A DNA stretch of 64,000 bases from Rariglobus sp041662485 (GCA_041662485.1 JBAZSJ010000004.1:62001-126000); one strand, 5' to 3'; positions 25,695 through 34,657 are shown, numbered from the stretch's first letter. Notes: generated by a model from the letters alone, not told the origin. Made by a program: numbers and translations.

Positions 25695-25892
25695 TTACGG
25701 CTTACGCTTGCCGAAGAAAAACGCCAGCCACACGCCCAGGGCCAGCATGAACACCAGCCACCACAGGTAGCGCAGTTCGCGCGCGGCGAGTTCCACAAAG
25801 GCCAACATCCGCGGAAACAGCACGCAAAGCCCGGCCACGATCAGGACGAACAGCGTGAAGATAACGAGGGTGCGTTTGCCGGAGGGCGTCAT
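25695..25892 (-). CDS. Small two-helix membrane protein coupled to SPFH gene
   Basis: A 65-residue protein with two predicted membrane helices, 'TLVIFTLFVLIVAGLCVLF' (about 8-26) and 'YLWWLVFMLALGVWLAFFF' (about 42-60), and a basic tail 'GKRKP'. The ATG at 25892 overlaps the TGA of the SPFH gene (ATGA), so the two are translated together. SPFH proteins often work with a small membrane partner such as NfeD; this one is shorter and has no recognisable NfeD OB fold. The function is unknown. Confidence 0.7.
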   Translation of the reverse strand: MTPSGKRTLVIFTLFVLIVAGLCVLFPRMLAFVELAARELRYLWWLVFMLALGVWLAFFFGKRKP

Positions 25893-26716
25893 TTGCGGAT
25901 CACCGGAGAGCTCGCGGGCGTGCCAAGCGGAAGGATGAAGTTGGTGCCGGAGTTTTCGCCTCCGCCGCCGATCACAAGCGGGGCCTTGCCGTCCCATTTC
26001 TCGACGATCTGCAGTTGGATGAGGCCGGGCGTGTCGCGGAGCGCCTCGCCGCGGATGCGGATGGCCTCGGCTTCGCCCTTGGCCTTGATGATGGCGGTGT
26101 CGGCCTCGATCTGGGCCTTCTGCTGGGTGAAGCGGGATTTCGCGGCTTCCTGCTCCTGAACCATCTTGGACTCGATGGCGTTTTCGAGCTCCTTCGAGAG
26201 GGTGATGTTTTCCAGGACGATGTCCTCGATATCCAGGATGCCGCCGACTTTTTTATCCGCCGCGAGAAGCGCGTGGGTTTTGATTTGCTCGCGCTGTTTT
26301 ACGATTTGTTCGGCGCTTTGCATCGCGGTCACCTCTTTGATCGCCTCGAGCACGCGCGGCGCGATGAGGCTGTCGAACGGGTCGCCGGAGTATTCCTTGT
26401 AAATGCGCACGACCGAGGCTTCGGGGATGCGATAGAGCACGCGCAGATGGATGGTCACCTGCTGAAGATCGGAGGAGTAGCACTCGGCGGGCAGTTCACG
26501 GGCGAGCTGGCGGACGGGAATGGGGATGATGGTCGAAATAAACGGCTGCTTCGTTCCGAAGCCCTCGGGTTTGAACTGGTCGCTGACCTTGCCGAGGGTG
26601 ACCTGCACGCCGCGAAAGCCGGGCTCGACCACATAGGTGGACTGCGCCGCCGCTATCACGATGACGAGGATGATGATGGCCGCGCCGATGAGTTTGCTTA
26701 ACGAGCTGGGATTCAT
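25889..26716 (-). CDS. Prohibitin-like SPFH/Band 7 membrane protein
   Basis: A 275-residue protein with an N-terminal membrane anchor ('LIGAAIIILVIVIAAAQST', about 8-26), the SPFH domain starting 'YVVEPGFRGVQVTLGKVSD' and running to about residue 185, and a coiled-coil 'SKMVQEQEAAKSRFTQQKAQIEAD' region (about 190-240) rich in Glu, Ala and Lys. It looks like bacterial prohibitin. Such proteins form ring scaffolds in functional membrane microdomains and control FtsH-type proteolysis. Start set at ATG 26716, just before the anchor. It is divergent from the NYN gene and coupled to the small membrane gene downstream. Confidence 0.9.
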   Translation of the reverse strand: MNPSSLSKLIGAAIIILVIVIAAAQSTYVVEPGFRGVQVTLGKVSDQFKPEGFGTKQPFISTIIPIPVRQLARELPAECYSSDLQQVTIHLRVLYRIPEASVVRIYKEYSGDPFDSLIAPRVLEAIKEVTAMQSAEQIVKQREQIKTHALLAADKKVGGILDIEDIVLENITLSKELENAIESKMVQEQEAAKSRFTQQKAQIEADTAIIKAKGEAEAIRIRGEALRDTPGLIQLQIVEKWDGKAPLVIGGGGENSGTNFILPLGTPASSPVIRK

Positions 26717-26832
26717 TGCGGGGATAACACTTGTTGACAGGGGGCTCCGCAAGCGCAACCGCACTATACTGCGGCGTGAATTTTCCATGACTCCTGCGTT
26801 GATCCGGCGCGGCGGAGTCGCAGGGTTGATGC

Positions 26833-27309
26833 ATGGCGTTTGAAAAACACCTGCTCGTCGACGGGGCGAACCTGCTGCATGCGTGGCCGGAACTGCGCGC
26901 GTTGATGAAGCGTGATCGCGGTGCGGCGCGTTCGCAGCTCGTGCAACAGCTCAGTTCGGTGCACGACGCGGAGCAAACACGGGTGACGCTGGTGTTCGAC
27001 GGGCGCGGTGACGAACTGGTGGTCGAGCGTCCATCGGGGCATGTCACGTTCAGCGTGCTCCATACTCCCTCGTCGCTCACGGCGGATGATGTGATCGAGC
27101 AACTCGTCGGTCGCGCCGCCGATGCGTCGCTCTGCCATGTGGCGACGGGCGATCAGGCGGAACGCCAGACCATCGAGGCGACTGGCGCGGTCTGGGTGTC
27201 GCCGGCCGATCTGGCCGCATGGGTCGTTCGGGCGGAATCTCGCCTGGCCTCCGATGTGAAGGGGATCAATCGCACCAACGATAAAAAATGGAAAGTCCCC
27301 ACATTATGA
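26833..27309 (+). CDS. NYN-domain (YacP/Rae1-like) RNase-type protein
   Basis: A 158-residue protein of the YacP branch of NYN/PIN-like nucleases. The N-terminal 'KHLLVDGANLLHAWPELRAL' carries the family's first acidic residue and Asn; 'RVTLVFDGRGDE' the second; 'SADDVIEQ'-like 'LTADDVIEQLV' the third and 'HVATGDQAERQ' the fourth. In B. subtilis, the homologue Rae1 cuts mRNA at the ribosome. It overlaps the DUF2851 gene by 22 bases, which suggests co-expression. ATG 26833 starts four residues before the first strand. Confidence 0.88.
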   Translation: MAFEKHLLVDGANLLHAWPELRALMKRDRGAARSQLVQQLSSVHDAEQTRVTLVFDGRGDELVVERPSGHVTFSVLHTPSSLTADDVIEQLVGRAADASLCHVATGDQAERQTIEATGAVWVSPADLAAWVVRAESRLASDVKGINRTNDKKWKVPTL

Positions 27310-28559
27310 CGCAAGAACCCGCGAGTTCAAAAGTGTTCGCCGTGGCTGAAGTGCAGGGGCTCTACGGTCCGTTTTCGTTTCCGGAACTGCTCCTGCAAAA
27401 AATCTGGGACCGGCGTGATTTTTCGGAGCGAGATGCGCGGACGCTCGATGGGCGGACAGTGGTGATTTCGCATTCCGGTCGCTGGAACCGGCTGAGCGGG
27501 CCGGATTTCAAAAACGCGCGCATGCGGCTCGACGGGCAGGAAATCACCGGCGACGTCGAGGTGCATCTGCGCGAAGCGGATTGGACTGCGCACCGGCATG
27601 CGCATGATCCGGCCTACGATAACGTCGTTCTTCATGTGGTGCTGTTTCCTCCGGCGGTCGCGTGGACCGTCGGTTCCCGGGAAAAACGCATACCAGTGCT
27701 GGTTCTGCTGCCGTTGTTGCATCGCGGGCTGGAGGAATATGCGGCGGAGGACGCCGTCGAGGCGCTGGCCAATCGCCCGCTCGATCATGCGCATGAGGCG
27801 CTCGGTGCGCTTGACGGGACGGAACTGCATCAATTGCTGCGGCGGCATGCGTCCGAACGTTGGAAGCAGAAGGTGGGGTTCGCGCGCGAGCGCATCCGTC
27901 GTCTGGGCTGGGAAGACGCCTGCCATCATGCGGCGTTGGAAATTCTCGGCTATCGTTTCAATCGAGCGCCCATGCTGGCGGTGGCGACGGAATATCCGCT
28001 GGCGGCCTGGCGTGATGGAAAACTGGAGACGGCGGAGGTTTTTGAGGTGCGCCGGGAGCGCTGGGCCTTGCAAGGTGTGCGACCGCTCAATCATCCGCGG
28101 CTTCGGTTGCGGCAATATGCGGCATGGGTGATGGCCCGTCCGGATTGGCCGGAGCGGTTGCAGGACCTCGGAGGTGTTTTGCGATCCGCGGCGGAGTCGG
28201 CGGTCGCGTCGTCGGGCGAGGGGAGCGCGACGCGGGCAACGCGAAGGGTTGCGAGGCTGACGGCGTTGCGCGGGCGTCTGGCGGATGAACTTTGCGCCGA
28301 TGCGGTGGCCGGCAGCCGGTTTGATAATCTTGTATGCGATGGTTTTCTTCCGCTACTGGCGGCGGACGCCGTCGGCGACACCGGCTTGGTGCTGGAGGCG
28401 CTTTGGCGCGATTGGTTTGCGGGCGACGCTCCGGCGGATCGGGCGAGGTTGTTGCGGCACCTGGAGGTGTTTGGCGGTGCGGCGAAACCGTCCGCGCACG
28501 GGCCGTTGCAGGGGCTTTTGGGCTGGATGCTGGTGCGTGAGCGGTCGCAAGGAGGGTAG
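27288..28559 (+). CDS. DUF2851 family protein
   Basis: A 423-residue protein of the DUF2851 family, common in Bacteroidetes and Verrucomicrobia and without known function. Family blocks: 'LQKIWDRRDFSERDARTLDGR' region near residues 30-50, 'SGRWNRLSGPDFKNARMRLDG' and 'GDVEVHLREADWTAHRHAHDPAYDNVVLHVVLFPP' region (about 85-120), and 'ERIRRLGWEDACHHAALEILGYRFNRAPM'. The central Asp/Glu/His set ('GPDF', 'GDVEVH') hints at a nuclease-like fold, but that is inference. ATG 27288; a second ATG is six codons in. Last gene before the nusA promoter. Confidence 0.85.
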   Translation: MESPHIMTQEPASSKVFAVAEVQGLYGPFSFPELLLQKIWDRRDFSERDARTLDGRTVVISHSGRWNRLSGPDFKNARMRLDGQEITGDVEVHLREADWTAHRHAHDPAYDNVVLHVVLFPPAVAWTVGSREKRIPVLVLLPLLHRGLEEYAAEDAVEALANRPLDHAHEALGALDGTELHQLLRRHASERWKQKVGFARERIRRLGWEDACHHAALEILGYRFNRAPMLAVATEYPLAAWRDGKLETAEVFEVRRERWALQGVRPLNHPRLRLRQYAAWVMARPDWPERLQDLGGVLRSAAESAVASSGEGSATRATRRVARLTALRGRLADELCADAVAGSRFDNLVCDGFLPLLAADAVGDTGLVLEALWRDWFAGDAPADRARLLRHLEVFGGAAKPSAHGPLQGLLGWMLVRERSQGG

Positions 28560-28588
28560 GCGGGGTTTTCCCTCGGCAGGCGCGGGAC

Positions 28589-28618
28589 TTGACAAGATTT
28601 TGCTGCACAAGCTACCCT
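28589..28618 (+). promoter_or_regulatory. Candidate sigma-70 promoter of the nusA operon
   Basis: TTGACA at 28589-28594 matches the -35 consensus exactly. TACCCT at 28613-28618 is a weaker -10, with an 18-base spacer. Transcription would begin at about 28625, giving a leader of about 70 bases before nusA with a terminator inside it. Confidence 0.55.
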
Positions 28619-28650
28619 GACCCTTTCTATCAACGTTCACTTTCAAAAAG

Positions 28651-28676
28651 GTGGGCCTCTGGCCCGCTTTTTTTTT
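28651..28676 (+). terminator. Intrinsic terminator in the nusA leader (possible attenuator)
   Basis: GTGGGCC-TCT-GGCCCGC (28651-28667) is a seven-base-pair stem, directly followed by nine T (28668-28676). It lies downstream of the candidate promoter and only 18 bases upstream of the nusA ATG. It may end transcription of the DUF2851 operon, or it may attenuate nusA itself, since NusA affects termination. The second is inference. Confidence 0.75.
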
Positions 28677-28693
28677 CTAAAAATCACTACCTT

Positions 28694-29923
28694 ATGAGCA
28701 GCGAAATTCTTTCAGTTCTCGAATACATGGAGAAGGAGAAGGGGATCGGTCGTGCCGACATGATCTCAGCGATCGTAAACGCCATTAAAGCGGCTGCCCT
28801 TAAAGGAGTTAACTCCGGTCAGGAGTTGAAGATCGAGATCAATCCAAAGAACGGCCAGCTCCATGCCTGGTCGGTTCTTAAGGTCGTTGATTCTGTCAGC
28901 AATCCGCGTGCGGAAATCCACGTCGAAAAAGCCCAGGCTATCAAGCCCGGCGCGGTCCTTGGCGACCTCATCGAAAAGGAAATCGACCCCGCCACGCTCG
29001 GACGAATCGCCGCGCAGACCGCCCGCCAGGCTGTCATGCAGAAGCTCCGCCAGTTCGAAAAAGACCGTATTTACGACGACTTCAAGGACATGGTCGGCAA
29101 CATCGTGACCGGCACGGTTCGTCGCAAAGAGCGCAACGACATCTTCATCGATCTCGGCAAGGCCGAGGCCGTCCTCACCGGCAAGGAACAGGTCCCCGGC
29201 GAGGAATACCAGGCCGGCGATCGCATCCGCTGCCTGCTGCTCGCCATCGAGAGCACGCCCCGCGGCCCCGAACTCATGCTCAGCCGCGCGAGCCCGAAGT
29301 TTGTCCGCCGCCTTTTCGAGGTGGAGGTCGCCGAGATCGCCGACGGCACCGTCAAGATCGAGGCCTTCGCCCGCGAGCCCGGCTACCGCACGAAGATCGC
29401 CGTCACCAGCACCGACTCCAAGGTCGATCCGGTCGGCGCATGCGTCGGTGCCCGTGGTGCCCGCGTGAAGACCATCGTCCGCGAGCTCAACGGCGAGAAG
29501 ATCGACATCGTCAACTATTTCGCCGACCCGAAGCAGATGATCATCGAGGCGCTGAAGCCCGCCGTTCCGCGCGAGATCCAGCTCGATGAGAAGAACCACC
29601 GCATCATTCTCAAGGTCGCCAACGAGGACCTCGCCATCGCCATCGGCCGCAAGGGCCAGAACGCCCGGCTCACGTCCCGCCTCATCGGCTGGCGTCTGGA
29701 CATTGAGGAGTTCCATGTGGTTTCCACCGATCCGCGCACGACCGCCATTGGCAACCTTGTGAAGACCTTCGGTCTTGATTCGGTTCTTGCCGAGCGTCTC
29801 GTCGGCATCGGCATCAATTCACCCGCCGCCTTCGAAGGTGTTGGCGCTGACGATCTCGTCGACGCCGGCTTCACCTCCGAGGAGGCCGCCTCCATCATCA
29901 GCCGCGTGGGCGGAGCCCAGTAA
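28694..29923 (+). CDS. nusA: Transcription termination/antitermination factor NusA
   Basis: A 409-residue NusA that binds RNA polymerase and nascent RNA and affects pausing, termination and antitermination. The N-terminal polymerase-binding domain is at about 1-125 ('KLRQFEKDRIYDDFKDM'), the S1 domain at about 133-200 ('GTVRRKERNDIFIDLGKAEA'), KH1 and KH2 at about 205-345 ('GACVGARGARVKTIVREL', 'AIGRKGQNARLTSRL'), then one short helix-hairpin region (about 360-409, 'ERLVGIGINSPAAFEGVG'). The second C-terminal acidic repeat of E. coli NusA is absent, as in many bacteria. Start ATG 28694. It leads the nusA-infB-rbfA operon. Confidence 0.96.
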   Translation: MSSEILSVLEYMEKEKGIGRADMISAIVNAIKAAALKGVNSGQELKIEINPKNGQLHAWSVLKVVDSVSNPRAEIHVEKAQAIKPGAVLGDLIEKEIDPATLGRIAAQTARQAVMQKLRQFEKDRIYDDFKDMVGNIVTGTVRRKERNDIFIDLGKAEAVLTGKEQVPGEEYQAGDRIRCLLLAIESTPRGPELMLSRASPKFVRRLFEVEVAEIADGTVKIEAFAREPGYRTKIAVTSTDSKVDPVGACVGARGARVKTIVRELNGEKIDIVNYFADPKQMIIEALKPAVPREIQLDEKNHRIILKVANEDLAIAIGRKGQNARLTSRLIGWRLDIEEFHVVSTDPRTTAIGNLVKTFGLDSVLAERLVGIGINSPAAFEGVGADDLVDAGFTSEEAASIISRVGGAQ

Positions 29924-29968
29924 TTTTAAAGAAATCCGCGCAGACTTTTACGCAGCAAACCCAGAAGA

Positions 29969-32473
29969 ATGAGTATCCGCATCCACGAATTGGCTAAGAA
30001 GATCGGCATGGACAACAAAGCGTTGTTGGCCCTGCTCAAGGAGCGCAAATTTGACGTCAAAAGCGCCTCCAGCACGGTCGACAACATTTCGGCGGAGGCA
30101 CTCGAACTGGAATTTGCCGCGAAGGCTCCCGCCGTCGAAGCCGCGAAACCCGCGCCCGTCGAGGTGGCCGCGCCCGTTGCCCACAAGGTTCCCTCCGTGA
30201 AGAGCGCTGACGATGTCATGCGCGCGCGTGAAGAGGCCAAGGTCGCCGCCGCTTCGCCCAAGCCTACGCCCGCGATTCCGTCTGCGCCGGTCGCCCCGTC
30301 GGCCCCGACCGCCGCATCGGCACCGCGTCCGGTCTCGGTTCCGCAGCCGTTGCCGCCCCGTCCCGTCGTTTCCTCGCCGCACGCCGCTCCGTCCGCTCCC
30401 AAGGCGGCCCCGGCCTTTGCGGTCAAGATGCCGCCTGCGCCGCCCGTGATTTCCGCGCCGCGCCCCGTGTCGGCTCCGGTTTCCGCGCCAGCGCCGCTGA
30501 CCGCTCCGTCTGCCGTCAAGGCTCCTCCGGCCCCGCCGTCGCACGTGTCCGCTCCGTCGGCGCCTCCTGCGATTCCGTCGGCCCCCAAGGCGCCTTCGCA
30601 CGTTTCCGCGCCGGGCAATCCGGCCATGCCGTCGACGCCTCCTGCGCAAGTGGTCACCATCACGACCGAGGGAGACATCAAGATCATCCACCTCAAGCCT
30701 CCGATCATCGTCCGCGATTTCGCGACCGCTCTGAGCATGAAGCCCTTCAAGCTCATCTCCGAGCTGATGGAGATGGGGATTTTCGCCTCGATGAATCAAA
30801 CCATCGAGGAGCCGGTCGCCGTGAAGGTCGCCGAGAAGCACGGCTTCCTGCTTGAGATCAAGCACCGTGGCGAGGCCGCCCAGCAGATCCAGCAGACGAC
30901 CAAGGAAAAGGCCAAGGACAAGGAAAAGACCGCCGCCGAGGACGAGGTAAAGAACCTCGCCATGCGCCCGCCCGTGGTCTGCATCCTCGGTCACGTCGAC
31001 CATGGCAAGACCTCGCTCCTCGACGCCATCCGCAAGGCCGACGTCGCTGCCGGCGAGGCCGGTGGCATCACCCAGCACATCGGTGCCTACCAGATCGAGC
31101 ACGCCGGTCGCAAAATCACTTTTCTCGACACGCCCGGCCACGCCGCCTTCACGAAGATGCGCGCCCGCGGCGCCGATGTCACCGACATCGCCGTCCTCGT
31201 GATCGCCGCCGACGACGGATTCATGCCGCAGACGGACGAAGCCCTCAAGCACGCCCAGAACGCCGCCGTCACCCTCATGGTCGCGGTCAACAAGATGGAC
31301 GTCAAAGGCGCCAACATCGAGCGCGTGAAGCAGCAGATGCAGGAGCGCAACATCGCCCCCGAAGACTGGGGTGGCGAAACCGTCACCGTGCCCGTCTCCG
31401 CCATCAAAGGCACCGGCATCACCGACCTGCTCGACATGATTCTCCTTCAAGCCGACGTGCTTGAGTTGAAGGCCAACCCGAAGACCGCCGCCAGCGGCAT
31501 CGTCATCGAGTCCCAGATCGACGTCGGCCGCGGCCCGCTCTCCACCGTCATCATCCAGCGCGGCACGCTCAAGATCGGCGATTGCATCGTGTGCGGCCCG
31601 CATTGGGCCAAGGTTCGCGCGATGTTCGACGACCAGGGCAAGAACATCAAGGAAGCCCCTCCCGCCACGCCCGTGCGCGTGATCGGCTGGTCCGGCGCGC
31701 CCGACAGCGGCGCCGAGTTCACCTCGGTCAAGAACGCCCGCGAAGCCGAAAGCCTCGCCGAAGAGGCCCAGCACCTCATCCGGAAAAACACCGGTGTCTC
31801 CGACGCCGCCCCCAAGGAAGTTTCCATCGAGAGCCTGTTCGCCAACATCGCGGCGACCCAGGCCAAGGTCCTCAAGGTCATCGTCAAGACCGACGTGTTC
31901 GGCTCCACCGAGGCCGTGCGCAACGTCCTCGAAAACATCAAGAGCTCCAAGGTTTCCCTCGAAATCGTCGCCACCGAGGTCGGCCTCGTTTCGAAGACCG
32001 ACGTGCTCATGGCCAGCGCGGCGGGCGCCGTCGTCATCGGTTTCAACACCAAGCTCGAAAACGGCGTCACCGCCGTCGCCAAGCACCACAACGTCCGCAT
32101 CGAGACCTACGGCATCATCTACGAACTCGCCGACAAGGTGAAGGAGATGATGGCCGACCTGCTCGACCCCGATCTCAAGGAAAACAAGACCGGAGCCGCC
32201 GAGGTCCGCGCCACCTTCCCGCTGGCGAAGGGCTTCGTGGCCGGCTGTCTCGTCACCGAGGGCAAGATCACCCGCAACGCCTCCGCCCGCATCCGCCGCA
32301 AGAAGGAGATCATCTTCGAAGGCAAGGTCGGCACGCTCAAGCGCTTCAAGGACGACGCCAACGAAGTCCGCGCCGGCCTCGAGTGCGGCATCAAGATCGG
32401 TGATTTCAACGGCTACGAGATCGGCGACGTTCTCGAGTGCTACGAGATCCAAAAGGTCCGCGCCTCGCTCTGA
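29969..32473 (+). CDS. infB: Translation initiation factor IF-2
   Basis: An 834-residue GTPase that brings initiator tRNA to the ribosome. The N-terminus has an IF2_N helix pack ('IRIHELAKKIGMDNKALLALLKE' region), then a low-complexity Pro/Ala/Ser/Val region (about 45-230), a second IF2_N-like module (about 240-310), a charged Lys/Glu linker and the G domain from about 330: G1 'GHVDHGKTSL', G2 'GGITQHIGAY', G3 'DTPGHAAF', G4 'NKMD', G5 'SAIKG'. Domains II-IV follow ('SQIDVGRGPLSTVII', 'KRFKDDANEVRAGLECG'). Complete. 45 bases after nusA. Confidence 0.97.
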   Translation: MSIRIHELAKKIGMDNKALLALLKERKFDVKSASSTVDNISAEALELEFAAKAPAVEAAKPAPVEVAAPVAHKVPSVKSADDVMRAREEAKVAAASPKPTPAIPSAPVAPSAPTAASAPRPVSVPQPLPPRPVVSSPHAAPSAPKAAPAFAVKMPPAPPVISAPRPVSAPVSAPAPLTAPSAVKAPPAPPSHVSAPSAPPAIPSAPKAPSHVSAPGNPAMPSTPPAQVVTITTEGDIKIIHLKPPIIVRDFATALSMKPFKLISELMEMGIFASMNQTIEEPVAVKVAEKHGFLLEIKHRGEAAQQIQQTTKEKAKDKEKTAAEDEVKNLAMRPPVVCILGHVDHGKTSLLDAIRKADVAAGEAGGITQHIGAYQIEHAGRKITFLDTPGHAAFTKMRARGADVTDIAVLVIAADDGFMPQTDEALKHAQNAAVTLMVAVNKMDVKGANIERVKQQMQERNIAPEDWGGETVTVPVSAIKGTGITDLLDMILLQADVLELKANPKTAASGIVIESQIDVGRGPLSTVIIQRGTLKIGDCIVCGPHWAKVRAMFDDQGKNIKEAPPATPVRVIGWSGAPDSGAEFTSVKNAREAESLAEEAQHLIRKNTGVSDAAPKEVSIESLFANIAATQAKVLKVIVKTDVFGSTEAVRNVLENIKSSKVSLEIVATEVGLVSKTDVLMASAAGAVVIGFNTKLENGVTAVAKHHNVRIETYGIIYELADKVKEMMADLLDPDLKENKTGAAEVRATFPLAKGFVAGCLVTEGKITRNASARIRRKKEIIFEGKVGTLKRFKDDANEVRAGLECGIKIGDFNGYEIGDVLECYEIQKVRASL

Positions 32474-32519
32474 TATTCTAGCGGCTAGCAACTAGGAAAC
32501 TAGCTGCTAGCCTCCTCCC
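32474..32519. repeat. CTAG-rich repeat between infB and rbfA
   Basis: The 46-base gap holds several CTAG units (CTAGCGGCTAG and ACTAGCTGCTAG) related to the tract at 1773-1812. No Shine-Dalgarno other than CTCCTCC-like pyrimidines precedes rbfA. Confidence 0.5.
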
Positions 32520-32915
32520 ATGTCCACCCGCACTCTTCGCGTCAACGAGCTCATCCAGCGCGAGCTGAGCGACATCCTCCGCAAGCAATACAAGGAGGAG
32601 GCCATCGCCATCACCATCACCGGTGTGCAGGTGACGCCCGATTTGCATGAAGGCAAGGTCTTCATCGCCGTCACCGGCGAAGAGGAGGACGAGGTCAAGT
32701 GCCTCCGCTGGCTCAAGCACAACTCCAAGGATTTCCGCTTCGAGTTGGGCCGTCGCATCGTGCTCAAACACATGCCCGCCTTCATCTACCTGCTCGATAC
32801 CTCGACCGCCCGCGGCAACCGCATCCTTGGCGTGCTCGACGAGATCGCCGAGGCGGACAAGGCCAGGGCCGCCGCCAAGGAATCCCCCGCGTCAACGCCC
32901 GCGCCAAAGGAGTAA
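32520..32915 (+). CDS. rbfA: Ribosome-binding factor A
   Basis: A 131-residue KH-fold protein that binds the 30S subunit and aids 16S rRNA maturation and cold adaptation. The N-terminal 'RTLRVNELIQRELSDIL' (about 4-20), the strand 'AIAITITGVQVTPDLHEGKVFIAV' region and 'LGRRIVLKHMPAFIYLLDTS' match RbfA. The 20-residue tail is rich in Ala, Lys and Pro. ATG 32520. It follows infB and precedes the DHH gene by four bases, the standard operon order. Confidence 0.95.
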   Translation: MSTRTLRVNELIQRELSDILRKQYKEEAIAITITGVQVTPDLHEGKVFIAVTGEEEDEVKCLRWLKHNSKDFRFELGRRIVLKHMPAFIYLLDTSTARGNRILGVLDEIAEADKARAAAKESPASTPAPKE

Positions 32916-32918
32916 CCC

Positions 32919-33929
32919 GTGGATTTGATCTATCCCGAATTCTACGACCGCTTCGCCGTCTTCCTGCGCGCCTTGGAAGGCCGCAAGATCGTGGTCATCG
33001 CCCACGCCCGTCCGGACGGCGATTGCATTGGTTCCCAGGTCGCGCTCGCCCGGGTGCTGAAGACGCTCAACCTGGACGTGATCTGCGCCAACCCCGATCC
33101 GGTTCCTCGCCGCGTCGAGTTCGCCGTGGGAGACACCCCCATCGTGCGTTTCGACGGGCTGCCCGTCGGCGACTACACCGCGATCTATGTGGATTGCGCC
33201 GACCAGTCGCGCGCCGGCGAAAAGTTCAAGACCCGCTTCCCCGCGCCGTTCGCCAACATCGACCACCACCTTTCCAACAACGGCTACGGCGAGCACAACT
33301 TCATCGACGTTGGCTCCGCCGCGACGGCCGAGATCCTCGCGGGCCTTTTTATTGATCATCACCTGACCATTGATGCGCAGGCGGCCCAGGCGCTCTACAC
33401 CGGCATCGCGACCGACACCGGCCAGTTCCGCTTCCATTCCACCTCGCGCCGTACGTTCCTCATCGTCTCCGAACTGATGGCGCGCGGTGCCCAGCCCGCC
33501 GTCGCCGCCGCGGAACTCTACGAACGCGAGACGGCCGGCAAGCTTCAGCTCCTCCAGCGCTTTCTTGCTTCTTTCCGCCATGAGTGCGGCGGACGCGTGT
33601 GCATCGGCACGCTCCCCGAGGGCATCTATCAGGAAACCGGCACCAGCGCCGAGGACACCGAGGGACTCGTTGACTACGCCCGCTCCATCGACGGCGTCGA
33701 GATCGGCGTGCTCATCGAGCAAAACGACGGAGCCATCAAGGCCAGCCTGCGCGCCAAGGATCCCGCCTACCGCGTCGACCAGGTCGCCGGTCTCTTTAAT
33801 GGCGGCGGACACGCCTGCGCCGCCGGCCTCAACGTCAAAGGCATGACGATCCCCGAATTTCAGGATAAACTCGTCGCCGCTCTGGCCGCGCAGATCGCCG
33901 CGGTGGACGCCGTCAAAAAATCCTCCTGA
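32919..33929 (+). CDS. DHH-family phosphoesterase (NrnA-like)
   Basis: A 336-residue DHH/DHHA1 protein. Members of this type degrade short RNA oligonucleotides and dephosphorylate pAp or cyclic dinucleotides. Manganese-binding motifs: 'IAHARPDGDCIGSQVAL' (DxD, about 27-43), 'IYVDCADQSR', the name-giving 'NIDHHLSN' (about 110-117) and 'IATDTGQFRF'; the DHHA1 part ends with 'FNGGGHACAAGLNV' (GGGH, about 286-299). The start is GTG 32919, supported by AAAGGAG six bases upstream. It sits in the rbfA-truB gap, the common place for nrnA. Confidence 0.93.
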   Translation: MDLIYPEFYDRFAVFLRALEGRKIVVIAHARPDGDCIGSQVALARVLKTLNLDVICANPDPVPRRVEFAVGDTPIVRFDGLPVGDYTAIYVDCADQSRAGEKFKTRFPAPFANIDHHLSNNGYGEHNFIDVGSAATAEILAGLFIDHHLTIDAQAAQALYTGIATDTGQFRFHSTSRRTFLIVSELMARGAQPAVAAAELYERETAGKLQLLQRFLASFRHECGGRVCIGTLPEGIYQETGTSAEDTEGLVDYARSIDGVEIGVLIEQNDGAIKASLRAKDPAYRVDQVAGLFNGGGHACAAGLNVKGMTIPEFQDKLVAALAAQIAAVDAVKKSS

Positions 33930-34657
33930 TGCTCGCCCCCGCCAAAGAACTCGATGGGGTTCTCCTCATCGACAAGCCCTCGGCGCACACTTCGCACGAC
34001 GTCGTCGCCCGCCTGCGAGGCATCCTGCGCATGAAGCGCATCGGCCACGCCGGCACGCTCGATCCGATGGCGACAGGCCTGCTTGTCGTCCTCGTCGGCA
34101 AGGCCACGCGCATCTCTCAATACCTGATGAGCGTGGACAAGGAATACACCGGAACCATCAAGCTCGGTTCGTCCACCAACACCCAGGACGCCGAGGGCGA
34201 AGTGCTGGAGACGCGTCCCGTGCCCGAGCTGTCCGAGGCCGACGTCCGCGCCGCGCTCAACGGTTTCCTCGGAGACCAATACCAGATGCCGCCGATGTTT
34301 TCCGCCATCAAGATCGCGGGAAAACCCCTCTACAAAAGCGCCCGTGCCGGAGAGGAAGTCGTGCGCGAGCCGCGTTTCATCCGCATCTCACAGTATGACC
34401 TGACGCGTTGGGCGTCGCCCGAGTTGGACTTTCGTGTGCTCTGCACGAAAGGCACCTACGTCCGCACGCTCGCCCACGATCTCGGCCAGCGCCTCGGCTG
34501 CGGTGCGCATCTCTCGGCACTCCGCCGCATCGCCTCGGGCAACCTCAATGTGTCGCGGGCCGTGACGCTTGAGCAGCTCCAGAAAATGTCCCTGCCCGAG
34601 GTCGAGAAGGTGCTCATTCCCTCCTACGAAGCCGCGCCCAGCGTGGCCCTCGGGTAA
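33929..34657 (+). CDS. truB: tRNA pseudouridine(55) synthase
   Basis: A 242-residue enzyme that makes pseudouridine 55 in the T loop of tRNAs. The N-terminal 'DGVLLIDKPSAHTSHDVVARL' and the catalytic 'GHAGTLDPMATGLLVVLVGKATR' with its Asp (about 36-57) are diagnostic; 'KEYTGTIKLGSSTNTQDAEGEV' and 'CTKGTYVRTLAHDLGQRLGCGAHL' follow. The C-terminal PUA domain of E. coli TruB is missing; short forms are common. The ATG overlaps the upstream TGA (TGATG), so it is coupled to the DHH gene. A REP begins right after the stop. Confidence 0.95.
   Translation: MLAPAKELDGVLLIDKPSAHTSHDVVARLRGILRMKRIGHAGTLDPMATGLLVVLVGKATRISQYLMSVDKEYTGTIKLGSSTNTQDAEGEVLETRPVPELSEADVRAALNGFLGDQYQMPPMFSAIKIAGKPLYKSARAGEEVVREPRFIRISQYDLTRWASPELDFRVLCTKGTYVRTLAHDLGQRLGCGAHLSALRRIASGNLNVSRAVTLEQLQKMSLPEVEKVLIPSYEAAPSVALG

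Noticed and set aside
25555..25750. Frames ending or starting with 'GGEGGIRTPG' or 'EEWRRGRDSNPRE' at the tRNA-Ser locus
   Set aside because: These peptides are translations of the tRNA gene and its complement, a well-known annotation artefact.
29948..32491. 847-codon minus-strand frame opposite infB
   Set aside because: Antisense of infB; Asp/Gly/Arg-rich, no motifs.
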